Positions 50,297-58,561 of a stretch of DNA of 60,211 nucleotides are shown one piece after another (positions within the stretch are counted from its first letter, which is position 1; each line of letters starts with the position of its first letter). Source of the DNA: [Mycobacterium] manitobense (GTDB lineage Bacteria > Actinomycetota > Actinomycetes > Mycobacteriales > Mycobacteriaceae); contig NZ_JACKSJ010000258.1 of assembly GCF_025821665.1 (NCBI RefSeq), forward strand, positions 140 through 60,350, in the 5' to 3' direction. The notes beneath the pieces were generated by a model. The model saw only the letters and a list, made by a program, of their open reading frames with translations. It was not told the origin of the DNA and did no database searches. The translations under genes and the position numbers were made by a program.

Positions 50297-50776
50297 TCAG
50301 GCCGGGTCGCAGATGACGATCGGGATCTTGCGGTCGGTGTAGGACCGGTAGTTGGCGAAGTCGGCGTACATCGCGTCCAGCTTCGGCCAGTACTCGTCGC
50401 GTTCGGCGTCGGTGGCGTCACGCGCGATCAGATCGAACACCCCGGCCTTGGTCTGGAACCTGATCTTCGGGTCGGCCTTCAGGTTCAGGTACCACATCGG
50501 GTTGGTGGCGCGGCCGCCCTGCGAGGCGACTAGCACGATGCGCCGACCCTCCTGCAGGAACAACAGCGGGCTGTCCCGCGGCTCGCCGGACTTGCGGCCG
50601 GTGGTGGTCAGGATGCCGACCTCGGCGCCGCGCAGGAACTTGTTGCCGAGCTTGCCGTTGGACTTCTTGAACAGCCAGGTCTGAGCTTTCGACATCCACT
50701 TGATCGCCGTGCCGACCTTGGCGGAGTTCAGGCTCTCGATCTGTTTTCCGCTCAGCGGACGTGAGGGTTCGGCCAT
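50297..50776 (-). CDS. F420-dependent Ddn-like nitroreductase family protein, copy 2
   Basis: A protein of about 159 residues from the ATG at 50774-50776. It carries IKWMSKAQTWLFKKSNGKLG, ILTTTGRKSGEPRDSPLLFLQEG, SQGGRATNPMWYLNLKADPKIRFQT, RDATDAERDEYWPKL and SYTDRKIPIVICDPA, which is closer to Ddn of M. tuberculosis than copy 1 (IKWMS, NPMWYLNLKA, EYWPxL). It is placed like Rv3547 beside fadA5. Tandem copies suggest local duplication with divergence. It is separated by 10 bp from the NTF2-like gene upstream, and the set probably reads from the KstR-controlled fadA5 promoter. Confidence 0.87.
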   Translation of the reverse strand: MAEPSRPLSGKQIESLNSAKVGTAIKWMSKAQTWLFKKSNGKLGNKFLRGAEVGILTTTGRKSGEPRDSPLLFLQEGRRIVLVASQGGRATNPMWYLNLKADPKIRFQTKAGVFDLIARDATDAERDEYWPKLDAMYADFANYRSYTDRKIPIVICDPA

Positions 50777-50786
50777 ACCGGTCAAC

Positions 50787-51158
50787 CTATCTGGCGATGA
50801 ACGGGCGGATTCGGGCGTCGATGCGGTGGATCAGGCAGTCGGCGGGGATGTGGAACGTCTCGTCGATGTGGGCGCCCACCCGCACTCCGCCGACGTGGGG
50901 CTTCGTCACCAGGTCGAAGCGGGCACGCACCCGGTCTCCGTCGACGGTGAACTCGGGTGTGGTGGTCTCCTTGATCACCTTGTACTGCGGTCCGCGGTTC
51001 AGGCTGCGCCGCAGATGATCTCCGGAGAAGCCGGTCTTGACGCCGATCTCGACTCGGGTGCAGTCGGGGGCGAACGGGACGGTGTCGGCCCGGTGGCTGA
51101 CCAGCGCGTCGATGTAGGACTGCGCGGCCGCGATCCGGTCGGTGTCGGTGATGGGCAC
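50787..51158 (-). CDS. Small NTF2/SnoaL-like protein coupled to fadA5
   Basis: A 123-residue protein from a GTG at 51156-51158 that shares one base with the fadA5 stop (TAGTG). The opening ITDTDRIAAAQSYIDALVSHRADTVPFAPDCTRVEIGVKTG is typical of an NTF2-like cone fold, a family that includes ketosteroid isomerases and SnoaL-type cyclases. The body continues HLRRSLNRGPQYKVIKET and VGAHIDETFHIPADCLIHRIDARIRPFIA. The frame continues open into fadA5 but without sense there. I do not know a counterpart between fadA5 and ddn in M. tuberculosis. Coupling to fadA5 suggests a steroid-binding or isomerising role, but this is inference. Confidence 0.72.
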   Translation of the reverse strand: MPITDTDRIAAAQSYIDALVSHRADTVPFAPDCTRVEIGVKTGFSGDHLRRSLNRGPQYKVIKETTTPEFTVDGDRVRARFDLVTKPHVGGVRVGAHIDETFHIPADCLIHRIDARIRPFIAR

Positions 51159-52321
51159 TAGATCCGCTCGATGATCGTGCCGGTGGACAGTGCCCCGCCG
51201 GCGCACATTGTGATCAGCGCCGTCGTCTTGTCGGTGCGCTCGAGTTCGTGCAGCGCCGTGGTGATCAGCCGGCTGCCGGTGCTGCCGACCGGGTGACCGA
51301 GCGCGATCGCTCCGCCGTTGACGTTGACGCGATCCATGTCGGGCTCGTGCACGCGGGCCCATGACAGCACCACCGACGCGAACGCCTCGTTGATCTCGGT
51401 GATGTCGATGTCGCCGATCTTCATGCCGGCCTTTTCGAGCACCTTCGCCGTCGACTGCACGGGGCCGTCGAGGTGGTAGTAGGGCTCGGCACCGACGAGC
51501 GCCTGGCTGACGATCCGCGCCCTCGGAACGAAGCCCTGCGCCCGCGCTACGGCCTCGTCCATCCACAGCACCGCTGCGGCGCCGTCGGAGATCTGCGACG
51601 AGGTCCCCGCGGTGTGGATGCCGCCTTCCATCACCGGCTTCAGCGCGGCGAGGCCTTCGGCGGTGGTGTCGCGCAGGCCCTGGTCGCGGGTCACCACATG
51701 GCGCTCGGCGGTGGGCTGCTTGTTCTCGTCGAGCACCGGCGCCTCGATCCCGCTGATCTCGCGGTCGAACCTGCCCTCGGCCCACGCCTGGGCGGCCTTG
51801 CGCTGGGAGTCCAGCCCGAACGCGTCGATGTCCTCGCGGGTGATGCCGCGCCGCTTGGCGATGCGCTCGGCGGCCTCGAACTGGTTGGGCATGTCGATGT
51901 CCCACGACTCGGCGCGGATCCTGGACCGGTCGGGTCCGGCGTTGGCGCCGAGGCCGACACGGCTCATGGCCTCGATGCCGCAGGCGATGCCCACGTCGAT
52001 GGCTCCCGCGGCGATCAGGCCCGCGATCAGGCCGTTTGCCTGCTGGCCGCTGCCGCACTGGCAGTCGATCGTGGTGGCGCCCACCTGCTCGGGCAGCCCC
52101 GCGGTCAGCCAGGCCACCCGGGTGATGTTGTTGGACTGTTCGCCGTACTGAGTGACGCAGCCGCCGATAGCCTGTTCCACCTCGGCAGGATCGATGCCGG
52201 CCTTCTCCACGAGGGCCTTCTGCACCGCGCCGAGCAGCTCGGTGGCGTGCAGACCGGAGAGCCATCCGTTGCGCTTGCCGATGGGGCTGCGGGTGGCTTC
52301 GACGATGACAGGGTTACCCAT
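51158..52321 (-). CDS. fadA5: Steroid side-chain thiolase FadA5
   Basis: A 387-residue thiolase with nucleophile C89 in TIDCQCGSGQQAN, INEAFASVVLSW, NGGAIALGHPVGSTGSR and the second cysteine in ITMCAGGALSTGTIIERI. FadA5 (Rv3546) is known to remove acetyl-CoA or propionyl-CoA from the cholesterol side chain by thiolysis of 3-keto steroid-CoA. It is divergent from cyp125; the KstR box at 52332-52345 is 10 bp upstream of the ATG. It leads an operon with the NTF2-like gene and the two ddn-like genes. Confidence 0.94.
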   Translation of the reverse strand: MGNPVIVEATRSPIGKRNGWLSGLHATELLGAVQKALVEKAGIDPAEVEQAIGGCVTQYGEQSNNITRVAWLTAGLPEQVGATTIDCQCGSGQQANGLIAGLIAAGAIDVGIACGIEAMSRVGLGANAGPDRSRIRAESWDIDMPNQFEAAERIAKRRGITREDIDAFGLDSQRKAAQAWAEGRFDREISGIEAPVLDENKQPTAERHVVTRDQGLRDTTAEGLAALKPVMEGGIHTAGTSSQISDGAAAVLWMDEAVARAQGFVPRARIVSQALVGAEPYYHLDGPVQSTAKVLEKAGMKIGDIDITEINEAFASVVLSWARVHEPDMDRVNVNGGAIALGHPVGSTGSRLITTALHELERTDKTTALITMCAGGALSTGTIIERI

Positions 52322-52331
52322 TCCGCCAGGC

Positions 52332-52345
52332 TAGAACACGTTTCA
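52332..52345. promoter_or_regulatory. KstR operator, fadA5 side
   Basis: TAGAACACGTTTCA matches TnnAACnnGTTnnA at all fixed positions, 10 bp upstream of the fadA5 ATG. Confidence 0.92.
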
Positions 52346-52410
52346 TTAGTCTGACAAGCGGGGATCGACTGATGCCTTTGATCTGCGGTGTAGCCGTGTT
52401 TTACTGGCAC

Positions 52411-52424
52411 TAGAACACGTTGCA
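52411..52424. promoter_or_regulatory. KstR operator, cyp125 side
   Basis: TAGAACACGTTGCA matches the KstR consensus fully and shares its first 11 bases with the fadA5-side box. It is 17 bp upstream of the cyp125 ATG, with TAGGAG as ribosome site between. Confidence 0.93.
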
Positions 52425-52441
52425 ATTAGGAGCGCATACCT

Positions 52442-53683
52442 ATGGCACCCCCGAACATCCCGGCCGACTTCGACTTCCTCGATCCCGACGTGAACCTCGA
52501 GGCGTTGCCCGTCGAGCAGCTGGCCGAACTGCGTAAGTCCGAGCCGATCCACTGGGTGGAGGTGCCCGACGGCACCGGCGGCTTCGGTGACAAGGGCTAC
52601 TGGCTGGTGACCAAGCACGCCGACGTCAAAGAGGTGTCGCGGCGCAGTGACGTCTTCTCCAGCTGGCAGAACGGGGCGATCCCGGTCTGGCCGAAGGAGA
52701 TGCAGTTCGAGCAGATCGAACTGCAGCGCAGCGTGATGCTCAACATGGACGCGCCGCACCACACCCGGCTGCGCAAGATCATCTCGCGCGGGTTCACGCC
52801 GCGGGCGATCGGGCGGCTCGAGGAGGAGCTCTCTCAGCGCGCGCAGAACATCGCCAAGACCGCCGCGTCGGCGGGCTCCGGCGACTTCGTCGAGCAGGTG
52901 AGCTGCGAGTTGCCGCTGCAGGCCATCGCCGGCCTGCTCGGGGTGCCGCAGGACGATCGCGACAAGCTGTTCCGCTGGTCGAACGAGATGACCGGCGGCG
53001 AGGACCCCGAGTTCGCCGATGTCGATCCCGCGCAGTCCTCGATGGAACTCATCATGTACGCCATGGCGATGGCCGACGAGCGCGGCAAGAACCCGACCGA
53101 CGACATCGTCACGACGCTTATCCAGGCCGACATCGACGGCGAGAAGCTCTCCGACGACGAGTTCGGCTTCTTCGTGATCATGCTGGCGGTGGCGGGCAAC
53201 GAGACCACCCGCAACTCGATCACCCACGGCATGATCGCGCTGTCGCAGCACCCCGACCAGTGGGAGTTGTACAAGAAGGAGCGCCCGTCCACCACGGCGG
53301 ACGAGATCATCCGCTGGGCCACACCGGTTTCGGCGTTCCAGCGCACCGCCAACGAGGACGTCGAGCTGGGTGGCGTCACCATCAAGAAGGGGCAGCGGGT
53401 GGTGATGTCGTACCGCTCGGCCAACTTCGACGACGAGGTCTTCGAGGACCCGCACGCCTTCAATATCCTGCGTGACCCGAACCCGCACGTGGGCTTCGGC
53501 GGCACCGGTGCGCACTTCTGCATCGGCGCCAACCTGGCGCGGATGACCATCAACCTGATCTTCAATGCGGTCGCCGACCACATGCCGGATCTCAAGCCCA
53601 TCGGTGAGCCGGAACGGCTACGTTCGGGGTGGCTCAACGGCATCAAGCACTGGCAGGTCGATTACACCGGGGCCACGCGCTAG
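52442..53683 (+). CDS. cyp125: Steroid C26/C27 monooxygenase CYP125
   Basis: A 413-residue cytochrome P450. The heme-ligand loop GFGGTGAHFCIGANLARM has C360, the I-helix is AVAGNETTRNSITHG (about 249-263), and the K-helix ExxR is E288-I-I-R291. CYP125 oxidises the terminal side-chain carbon of cholesterol or cholest-4-en-3-one to the carboxylic acid, the entry step for side-chain beta-oxidation. The stretch WQNGAIPVWPKEMQFEQIELQRSVMLNMDAPHHTRLR is typical for CYP125. It starts an operon with fadE28-fadE29-chsH2-chsH1-ltp2 and is controlled by KstR. Its ferredoxin partner must be encoded elsewhere. Confidence 0.96.
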   Translation: MAPPNIPADFDFLDPDVNLEALPVEQLAELRKSEPIHWVEVPDGTGGFGDKGYWLVTKHADVKEVSRRSDVFSSWQNGAIPVWPKEMQFEQIELQRSVMLNMDAPHHTRLRKIISRGFTPRAIGRLEEELSQRAQNIAKTAASAGSGDFVEQVSCELPLQAIAGLLGVPQDDRDKLFRWSNEMTGGEDPEFADVDPAQSSMELIMYAMAMADERGKNPTDDIVTTLIQADIDGEKLSDDEFGFFVIMLAVAGNETTRNSITHGMIALSQHPDQWELYKKERPSTTADEIIRWATPVSAFQRTANEDVELGGVTIKKGQRVVMSYRSANFDDEVFEDPHAFNILRDPNPHVGFGGTGAHFCIGANLARMTINLIFNAVADHMPDLKPIGEPERLRSGWLNGIKHWQVDYTGATR

Positions 53684-53712
53684 CTCCGTGCGCTGAATCA
53701 AGGAGGATTCGG

Positions 53713-54738
53713 GTGGATTTCAGCCCAGACGAGGGGCAGCAGGCTGTCGCCGACGTGGTGACATCGGCGCTCGGCCGGGACAACAGTTGGCAGGCGCTGG
53801 TCGACGGCGGCGTCGTCGCCTTCGGGGTGCCCGAACGTCTCGGTGGTGACGGGCTCGGTCTGCCCGAGATCACCACCGCGCTCACCGAGATCGGTAGGCA
53901 CGGCACCGTCAGCCCGGCGCTCGCGACGCTGGGACTCGGGCTGTTGCCGCTGCTCGATCTGGCGTCCGACGAGCAGCAGGACCGATTCCTGGCCGGCGTC
54001 GCCAAGGGTGGCGTGCTCACGGCGGCGCTGAACGAGCCGGGCAGTTCGCTGCCCGAACGTCCGTCGACCCGCCTTTCCGGCGGCAAGCTGACGGGCACCA
54101 AGATCGGCGTTCCCTATGCCGAACAGGCGGATTGGCTGACCGTCACCACCGACAGCGGTGTCGTCGTGGTGTCGCCGAAGGCCGACGGGGTGACGCTGAC
54201 CAGGACACCAGCGGCCAACCACTCCGATGAGTACGCGGTGACGTTCGACGCCGTGGCGGTGCCCGATGCCGACGTGCTCGGCGCGACACCGGACTCGGTG
54301 CACCGCGTCAACCAGCTCGTGCTGGCGGCGACGGGTGCGTTCGCGGCGGGTCTCGTCGCCGGGGCGCTGCGACTGACCGCCGACTACGTGGCCAACCGGC
54401 ACCAGTTCGGCCGGCCGCTGTCGACGTTCCAGACGGTCGCCGCCCAGCTCGCCGAGGTCTACATCGCCTCCCGCACACTGGCCTTGGCGTCGACGTCGGT
54501 GGTGTGGCGGCTGGCCGAGGGCAGGGACGCCGACGACGACCTCGACGTGCTGGGATACTGGCTGACCTCACAGGCGCCGCCGGTGATGCAGACGTGTCAT
54601 CACCTGCACGGCGGCATGGGTATGGACATCACCTACCCGATGGACCGCTACTACTCCACGATCAAGGACCTGACCCGGCTGCTGGGCGGTCCCTCGCATC
54701 GTCTCGAACTGGTGGGAGCGCAATGTACATCGAACTGA
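53713..54738 (+). CDS. fadE28: Acyl-CoA dehydrogenase subunit FadE28 (ChsE1)
   Basis: A 341-residue subunit from the GTG at 53713, chosen for the AAGGAGG ribosome site at 53700-53706 and the family start VDFSPDEGQQAVADVV. The flavin-contact motif RHQFGRPLSTFQTVAAQLAEVYIASR and the terminal HHLHGGMGMDITYPMDRYYSTIKDL are visible. FadE28-FadE29 form an alpha2beta2 dehydrogenase that desaturates the 2'-propanoate (three-carbon side chain) steroid-CoA. The gene overlaps fadE29 by 16 bp, which supports tight translational coupling of the two subunits. Confidence 0.92.
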   Translation: MDFSPDEGQQAVADVVTSALGRDNSWQALVDGGVVAFGVPERLGGDGLGLPEITTALTEIGRHGTVSPALATLGLGLLPLLDLASDEQQDRFLAGVAKGGVLTAALNEPGSSLPERPSTRLSGGKLTGTKIGVPYAEQADWLTVTTDSGVVVVSPKADGVTLTRTPAANHSDEYAVTFDAVAVPDADVLGATPDSVHRVNQLVLAATGAFAAGLVAGALRLTADYVANRHQFGRPLSTFQTVAAQLAEVYIASRTLALASTSVVWRLAEGRDADDDLDVLGYWLTSQAPPVMQTCHHLHGGMGMDITYPMDRYYSTIKDLTRLLGGPSHRLELVGAQCTSN

Positions 54739-55886
54739 CCCCCGAGCAGCGCCAGCTGCAAGCCGAACTGCGCCAGTACTTCTCGACGCTCATCACGCCC
54801 GAAGAGGCCGAGGCGATGGAGTCCGACCGGCACAACGAGGCCTACCGCGCCGTCATCAAGCGCATGGGCGCCGACGGCAAGCTGGGCATGGGCTGGCCCA
54901 AGGAGTTCGGCGGACTCGGACTCGGACCGGTCGAGCAGTCGATCTTCGTCAACGAGGCGGCCCGGGCCGACGTGCCGCTGCCGGCGGTGACCCTGCAGAC
55001 CGTCGGTCCGACGCTGCAGGTGTACGGCACCGAGGCGCAGAAGAAGAAGTTCCTTCCGGGCATCCTCGCCGGCGAGGTGCACTTCGCGATCGGCTACTCC
55101 GAGCCGGAGGCGGGCACCGACCTTGCGTCGCTGCGTACGTCGGCGGTGCGGCACGGCGACGAGTACATCGTCAACGGCCAGAAGATCTGGACCACCGGCG
55201 CACACGACGCCGACTACATCTGGCTGGCGGTGCGCACCGATCCCGAGGCCGCGAAGCACAAGGGCATCTCGATCCTGATCGTGGACACCAAGGATCCGGG
55301 CTACTCGTGGACTCCGATCATCCTGTCCGACGGCGCCCACCACACGAATGCCAGTTACTACGAGGATGTTCGGGTGCCGGCCGACATGCTGGTGGGCGAG
55401 GAGAACGCCGGGTGGAAGCTGATCACCACCCAGCTCAACCACGAGCGCGTCATGCTGGGCCCGGCGGGCAAGGTCGCCGCGATCTACGACCGGGTGCACG
55501 CGTGGGCGTCCAAGCCGGGTGGCGACGGCGTCACCCCGATCGACCATGACGACGTCAAGCGCCTGCTCGGCGAGATCAAGGCCATCTGGCGGATCAACGA
55601 ACTGCTCAACTGGCAGGTCGCGGCCGGCGGCGAGACCATCTTGGTCGCCGACGCCGCGGCCACCAAGGTGTTCGGCACGGAACGCATCCAGAAGGTGGGC
55701 CGGATCGCCGAGGAGATCGTCGGCAAGTACGGCAACCCGGCGGAGTCCGCGACCGGTGAACTGCTCGACTGGCTGGACAGCCAGACCAAGCGCAACCTGG
55801 TCATCACGTTCGGCGGTGGAGTGAACGAGGTGATGCGCGAGATGATCGCGGCGGCGGGCTTGCAGGTGCCGAGGGTGCCACGATGA
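54723..55886 (+). CDS. fadE29: Acyl-CoA dehydrogenase subunit FadE29 (ChsE2)
   Basis: A 387-residue full-length subunit, the same size as Rv3543c. Motifs are GMGWPKEFGGLGLGPVEQSIF, IGYSEPEAGTDLASLRTSAVR, NGQKIWTTGAHDADYIWLAVRTD and a C-terminal ITFGGGVNEVMREMIA. It pairs with FadE28 to introduce the double bond in the shortened side chain. The ATG at 54723 lies inside the end of fadE28 (16-bp overlap); an upstream open frame there is only the alternative reading of fadE28. The next gene, chsH2, starts 28 bp after its stop. Confidence 0.93.
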   Translation: MYIELTPEQRQLQAELRQYFSTLITPEEAEAMESDRHNEAYRAVIKRMGADGKLGMGWPKEFGGLGLGPVEQSIFVNEAARADVPLPAVTLQTVGPTLQVYGTEAQKKKFLPGILAGEVHFAIGYSEPEAGTDLASLRTSAVRHGDEYIVNGQKIWTTGAHDADYIWLAVRTDPEAAKHKGISILIVDTKDPGYSWTPIILSDGAHHTNASYYEDVRVPADMLVGEENAGWKLITTQLNHERVMLGPAGKVAAIYDRVHAWASKPGGDGVTPIDHDDVKRLLGEIKAIWRINELLNWQVAAGGETILVADAAATKVFGTERIQKVGRIAEEIVGKYGNPAESATGELLDWLDSQTKRNLVITFGGGVNEVMREMIAAAGLQVPRVPR

Positions 55887-55914
55887 GCCGCTTGCGCGAA
55901 GAAAGTTCAACACG

Positions 55915-56886
55915 GTGACGGCCGACTTCTCCGCTGCCATCGATGAGATCAAGGCAGCGGGCCGCAGCGAGCCGCGCGTCGGACCTGATCCGGTGAACCA
56001 GCCGATGATCCGGCACTGGGTGGACGCGATCGGCGACACGAACCCGATCTACGTCGACGAGGCGGCGGCGCAGGCAGCAGGCCATCCGGGAATCGTGGCT
56101 CCGCCGGCCATGATCCAGGTCTGGACGATGGCGGGCTTGAACGGTCGCCGCTCCGACGACGATCCGCTGAGCAAGATGATGAACCTGTTCGACGAGGCGG
56201 GCTACGTCGGCGTCGTCGCCACCAATTGCGAGCAGACCTACCACCGCTACCTGCGGCCCGGCGAGGACGTCAGCATCAGCGCCGAACTCACCGACGTGAT
56301 CGGGCCGAAGCGCACAGCGCTCGGCGAGGGCTACTTCATCAACCAGAAGATCACCTGGACCGCGGGCGACGACCACGACAATCCTGTCGCCGAGATGAAC
56401 TGGCGCATCATGAAGTTCAGGCCCGCTGATCAGGACGGAGCGGCCGCCACGGCGCCGGTGCCCGACGATCTGGACGCCGATCAGATGATGCGGCCCTCGT
56501 CGTCGAAGGACACGAAGTTCTTCTGGGACGGCGTCAACGCGCACGAGCTGCGCATCCAGAAGCGCGGCGACGGCACCCTGGTGCACCCGCCGGTGCCCGC
56601 GCTGTGGCTGGACAAGGAGGAGCAGACCGACTACGTCGTCGCGTCCGGTGCCGGCACGGTGTTCAGCTTCGTGGTGCACCACGCCCCGAAGGTCCCGGGC
56701 CGCACGCTGCCGTTCGTCATCGCCCTGGTCGAACTGGAGGAGGGTGTCCGCATGCTCGGCGAACTCCGCAACGTCGACCCCGCCACCGTGGAGATCGGAA
56801 TGCCTGTTCGCGCAACTTACATCGACTTCCCCGCCGGTGACTCGGGCCCGGCGTGGACGCTCTACGCCTGGGAGCCGGCCGCATGA
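55915..56886 (+). CDS. chsH2: Steroid enoyl-CoA hydratase/aldolase subunit ChsH2
   Basis: A 323-residue two-domain protein: an N-terminal MaoC-like hot-dog domain (about 1-165, with MIRHWVDAIGDTNPIYVDEAAAQAAGHPGIVAPPAMIQVW) and a C-terminal DUF35 domain (from HELRIQKRGDGTLVHPPVPALWLDKEEQ). In the hydratase motif D-x-N-P-x-H the last position is Tyr (DTNPIY), so the catalytic pair is expected in the partner ChsH1. The DUF35 part binds Ltp2 to form the retro-aldolase. GTG start at 55915. It overlaps chsH1 by 4 bp. It matches Rv3542c in domain order. Confidence 0.93.
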   Translation: MTADFSAAIDEIKAAGRSEPRVGPDPVNQPMIRHWVDAIGDTNPIYVDEAAAQAAGHPGIVAPPAMIQVWTMAGLNGRRSDDDPLSKMMNLFDEAGYVGVVATNCEQTYHRYLRPGEDVSISAELTDVIGPKRTALGEGYFINQKITWTAGDDHDNPVAEMNWRIMKFRPADQDGAAATAPVPDDLDADQMMRPSSSKDTKFFWDGVNAHELRIQKRGDGTLVHPPVPALWLDKEEQTDYVVASGAGTVFSFVVHHAPKVPGRTLPFVIALVELEEGVRMLGELRNVDPATVEIGMPVRATYIDFPAGDSGPAWTLYAWEPAA

Positions 56887-57299
56887 GCGCCGCGGAGGTG
56901 GTGTCCGGACTCGAGGTCGGGACGAAGCTGCCGGAACTCGCGCTCCACGGCGACCCCACGTTCATCGTGTCGACGGCGATCGCGACGCGTGACTACCAGG
57001 ACGTCCATCACGACCGGGACAAGGCGCAGGCCAAGGGATCGAAGGACATCTTCGTCAACATCCTCACCGACACCGGCCTGGTGCAGCGCTACATCACCGA
57101 CTGGGCGGGCCCGAACGCGATGATCAGGTCCATCGGATTGCGGCTCGGCGTGCCCTGGTACGCCTATGACACCGTCACCTTCAGGGGCGAGGTCACCGCC
57201 GTCGAGGACGGCCTCATCACCTTGAAGATCGTGGGCAGCAACAGTCTCGGCGATCATGTCATCGCCAACGCCACGCTGACCATCGGAGGGAACGCATGA
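56883..57299 (+). CDS. chsH1: Steroid enoyl-CoA hydratase subunit ChsH1
   Basis: A 138-residue single hot-dog MaoC-like protein. The catalytic D37 and H42 are visible in TRDYQDVHHDRDKA (spacing D-x4-H). It combines with the N-terminal domain of ChsH2 to hydrate the C17(20)-type enoyl-CoA produced by FadE28/29. Other blocks are KDIFVNILTDTGLVQRYITDW and LGVPWYAYDTVTFRGEV. The ATG overlaps the chsH2 stop, and its stop overlaps the ltp2 ATG (both ATGA), so the three proteins are made as a coupled set. Confidence 0.94.
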   Translation: MSAAEVVSGLEVGTKLPELALHGDPTFIVSTAIATRDYQDVHHDRDKAQAKGSKDIFVNILTDTGLVQRYITDWAGPNAMIRSIGLRLGVPWYAYDTVTFRGEVTAVEDGLITLKIVGSNSLGDHVIANATLTIGGNA

Positions 57300-58462
57300 G
57301 CGGACCCCTGTCGGGCAAGGCGGCGATCGTCGGGATCGGCGCCACCGACTTCTCCAAGAACTCCGGCCGCAGCGAGCTCCGGCTCGCCTCGGAGGCGGTG
57401 CTCGACGCGCTGGACGACGCCGGCCTGACTCCGGCCGACGTCGACGGCATGACCACGTTCACAATGGATTCCAACACCGAGGTCGCGATCGCCCGCGCGA
57501 CGGGGATCGGTGAGCTGAAGTTCTTCTCGAAGATCCACCACGGCGGCGGCGCCGCGTGCGCGACCGTCCAGCAGGCCGCGATCGCGGTGGCCACCGGGGT
57601 CGCCGACTGCGTGGTGGCCTACCGCGCGTTCAACGAGCGTTCCGGCATGAGGTTCGGCCAGGTGCAGATGCGGCTGGTGGAGAACGCCGACGCGACCGGC
57701 GTGGACAACTCTTTCTCCTATCCGCACGGCCTGTCGACACCCGCGGCGCAGGTGGCGATGATCGCCAGGCGCTACATGCAGCTGTCGGGTGCCACCAGCA
57801 GGGACTTCGGCGCCGTGTCCGTCGCGGACCGCAAGCATGCGGCGAAGAACCCGAAGGCGTATTTCTACGAGAAGCCGATCACGATCGACGACCACCAGAG
57901 TTCGCGGTGGATCGCCGAGCCGCTGCGGCTGCTGGACTGCTGCCAGGAGACCGACGGCGGTGTCGCGCTGGTGATCACGTCGGCGGAGCGGGCCAAGGAC
58001 CTCAAGCACCGGCCCGCGGTCATCGAGGCCGCGTCGCAGGGCTCGAGCCCCGACCAGTACTCGATGACGAGCTACTACCGGCAGGAGCTGGGGCTGCCCG
58101 AGATGGGGCTGGTCGGCCGGCAGCTCTGGGAGCAGTCCGGCCTGACGCCGGCGGACATCCAGACCGCGATCCTCTATGACCACTTCACGCCGTTCACGCT
58201 GATCCAGCTCGAGGAACTCGGCTTCTGCGGCCGGGGTGAGGCCAAGGACTACATCGCCGACGGCGCCATCGAGGTCGGTGGCAGGCTGCCCGTCAACACC
58301 CACGGCGGCCAGCTCGGCGAGGCCTACATCCACGGGATGAACGGCATCGCAGAGGGCGTGCGTCAACTGCGCGGCACGTCGGTGAACCCGGTGCCCGATG
58401 TCGAGCACGTCCTCGTCACCGCAGGTACCGGGGTGCCGACGTCGGGGCTGATCCTCGGCTGA
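57296..58462 (+). CDS. ltp2: Steroid side-chain retro-aldolase Ltp2
   Basis: A 388-residue thiolase-fold protein of the lipid-transfer/SCP-x type. It shows IHHGGGAACATVQQAAIAVATGVADCVVAYRAFNERSGMRFG, YDHFTPFTLIQLEELGFCGRGEA and PVNTHGGQLGEAYIHGMNGI. Ltp2 with the DUF35 domain of ChsH2 removes the last three side-chain carbons as propionyl-CoA, leaving a 17-keto steroid. The ATG overlaps chsH1 by 4 bp. It is the last gene of the cyp125 operon; a 99-bp gap follows before the type VII substrate-like pair. Confidence 0.94.
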   Translation: MSGPLSGKAAIVGIGATDFSKNSGRSELRLASEAVLDALDDAGLTPADVDGMTTFTMDSNTEVAIARATGIGELKFFSKIHHGGGAACATVQQAAIAVATGVADCVVAYRAFNERSGMRFGQVQMRLVENADATGVDNSFSYPHGLSTPAAQVAMIARRYMQLSGATSRDFGAVSVADRKHAAKNPKAYFYEKPITIDDHQSSRWIAEPLRLLDCCQETDGGVALVITSAERAKDLKHRPAVIEAASQGSSPDQYSMTSYYRQELGLPEMGLVGRQLWEQSGLTPADIQTAILYDHFTPFTLIQLEELGFCGRGEAKDYIADGAIEVGGRLPVNTHGGQLGEAYIHGMNGIAEGVRQLRGTSVNPVPDVEHVLVTAGTGVPTSGLILG

Positions 58463-58561
58463 CCCGCTGCCCCGGCGGCCCGAAATTGCTGCACAGCAAA
58501 CACCCACGCACACGGTAGTGTCGGATGACACGGCGGATGAACGCGTAAGGGGGCCGTTTCA

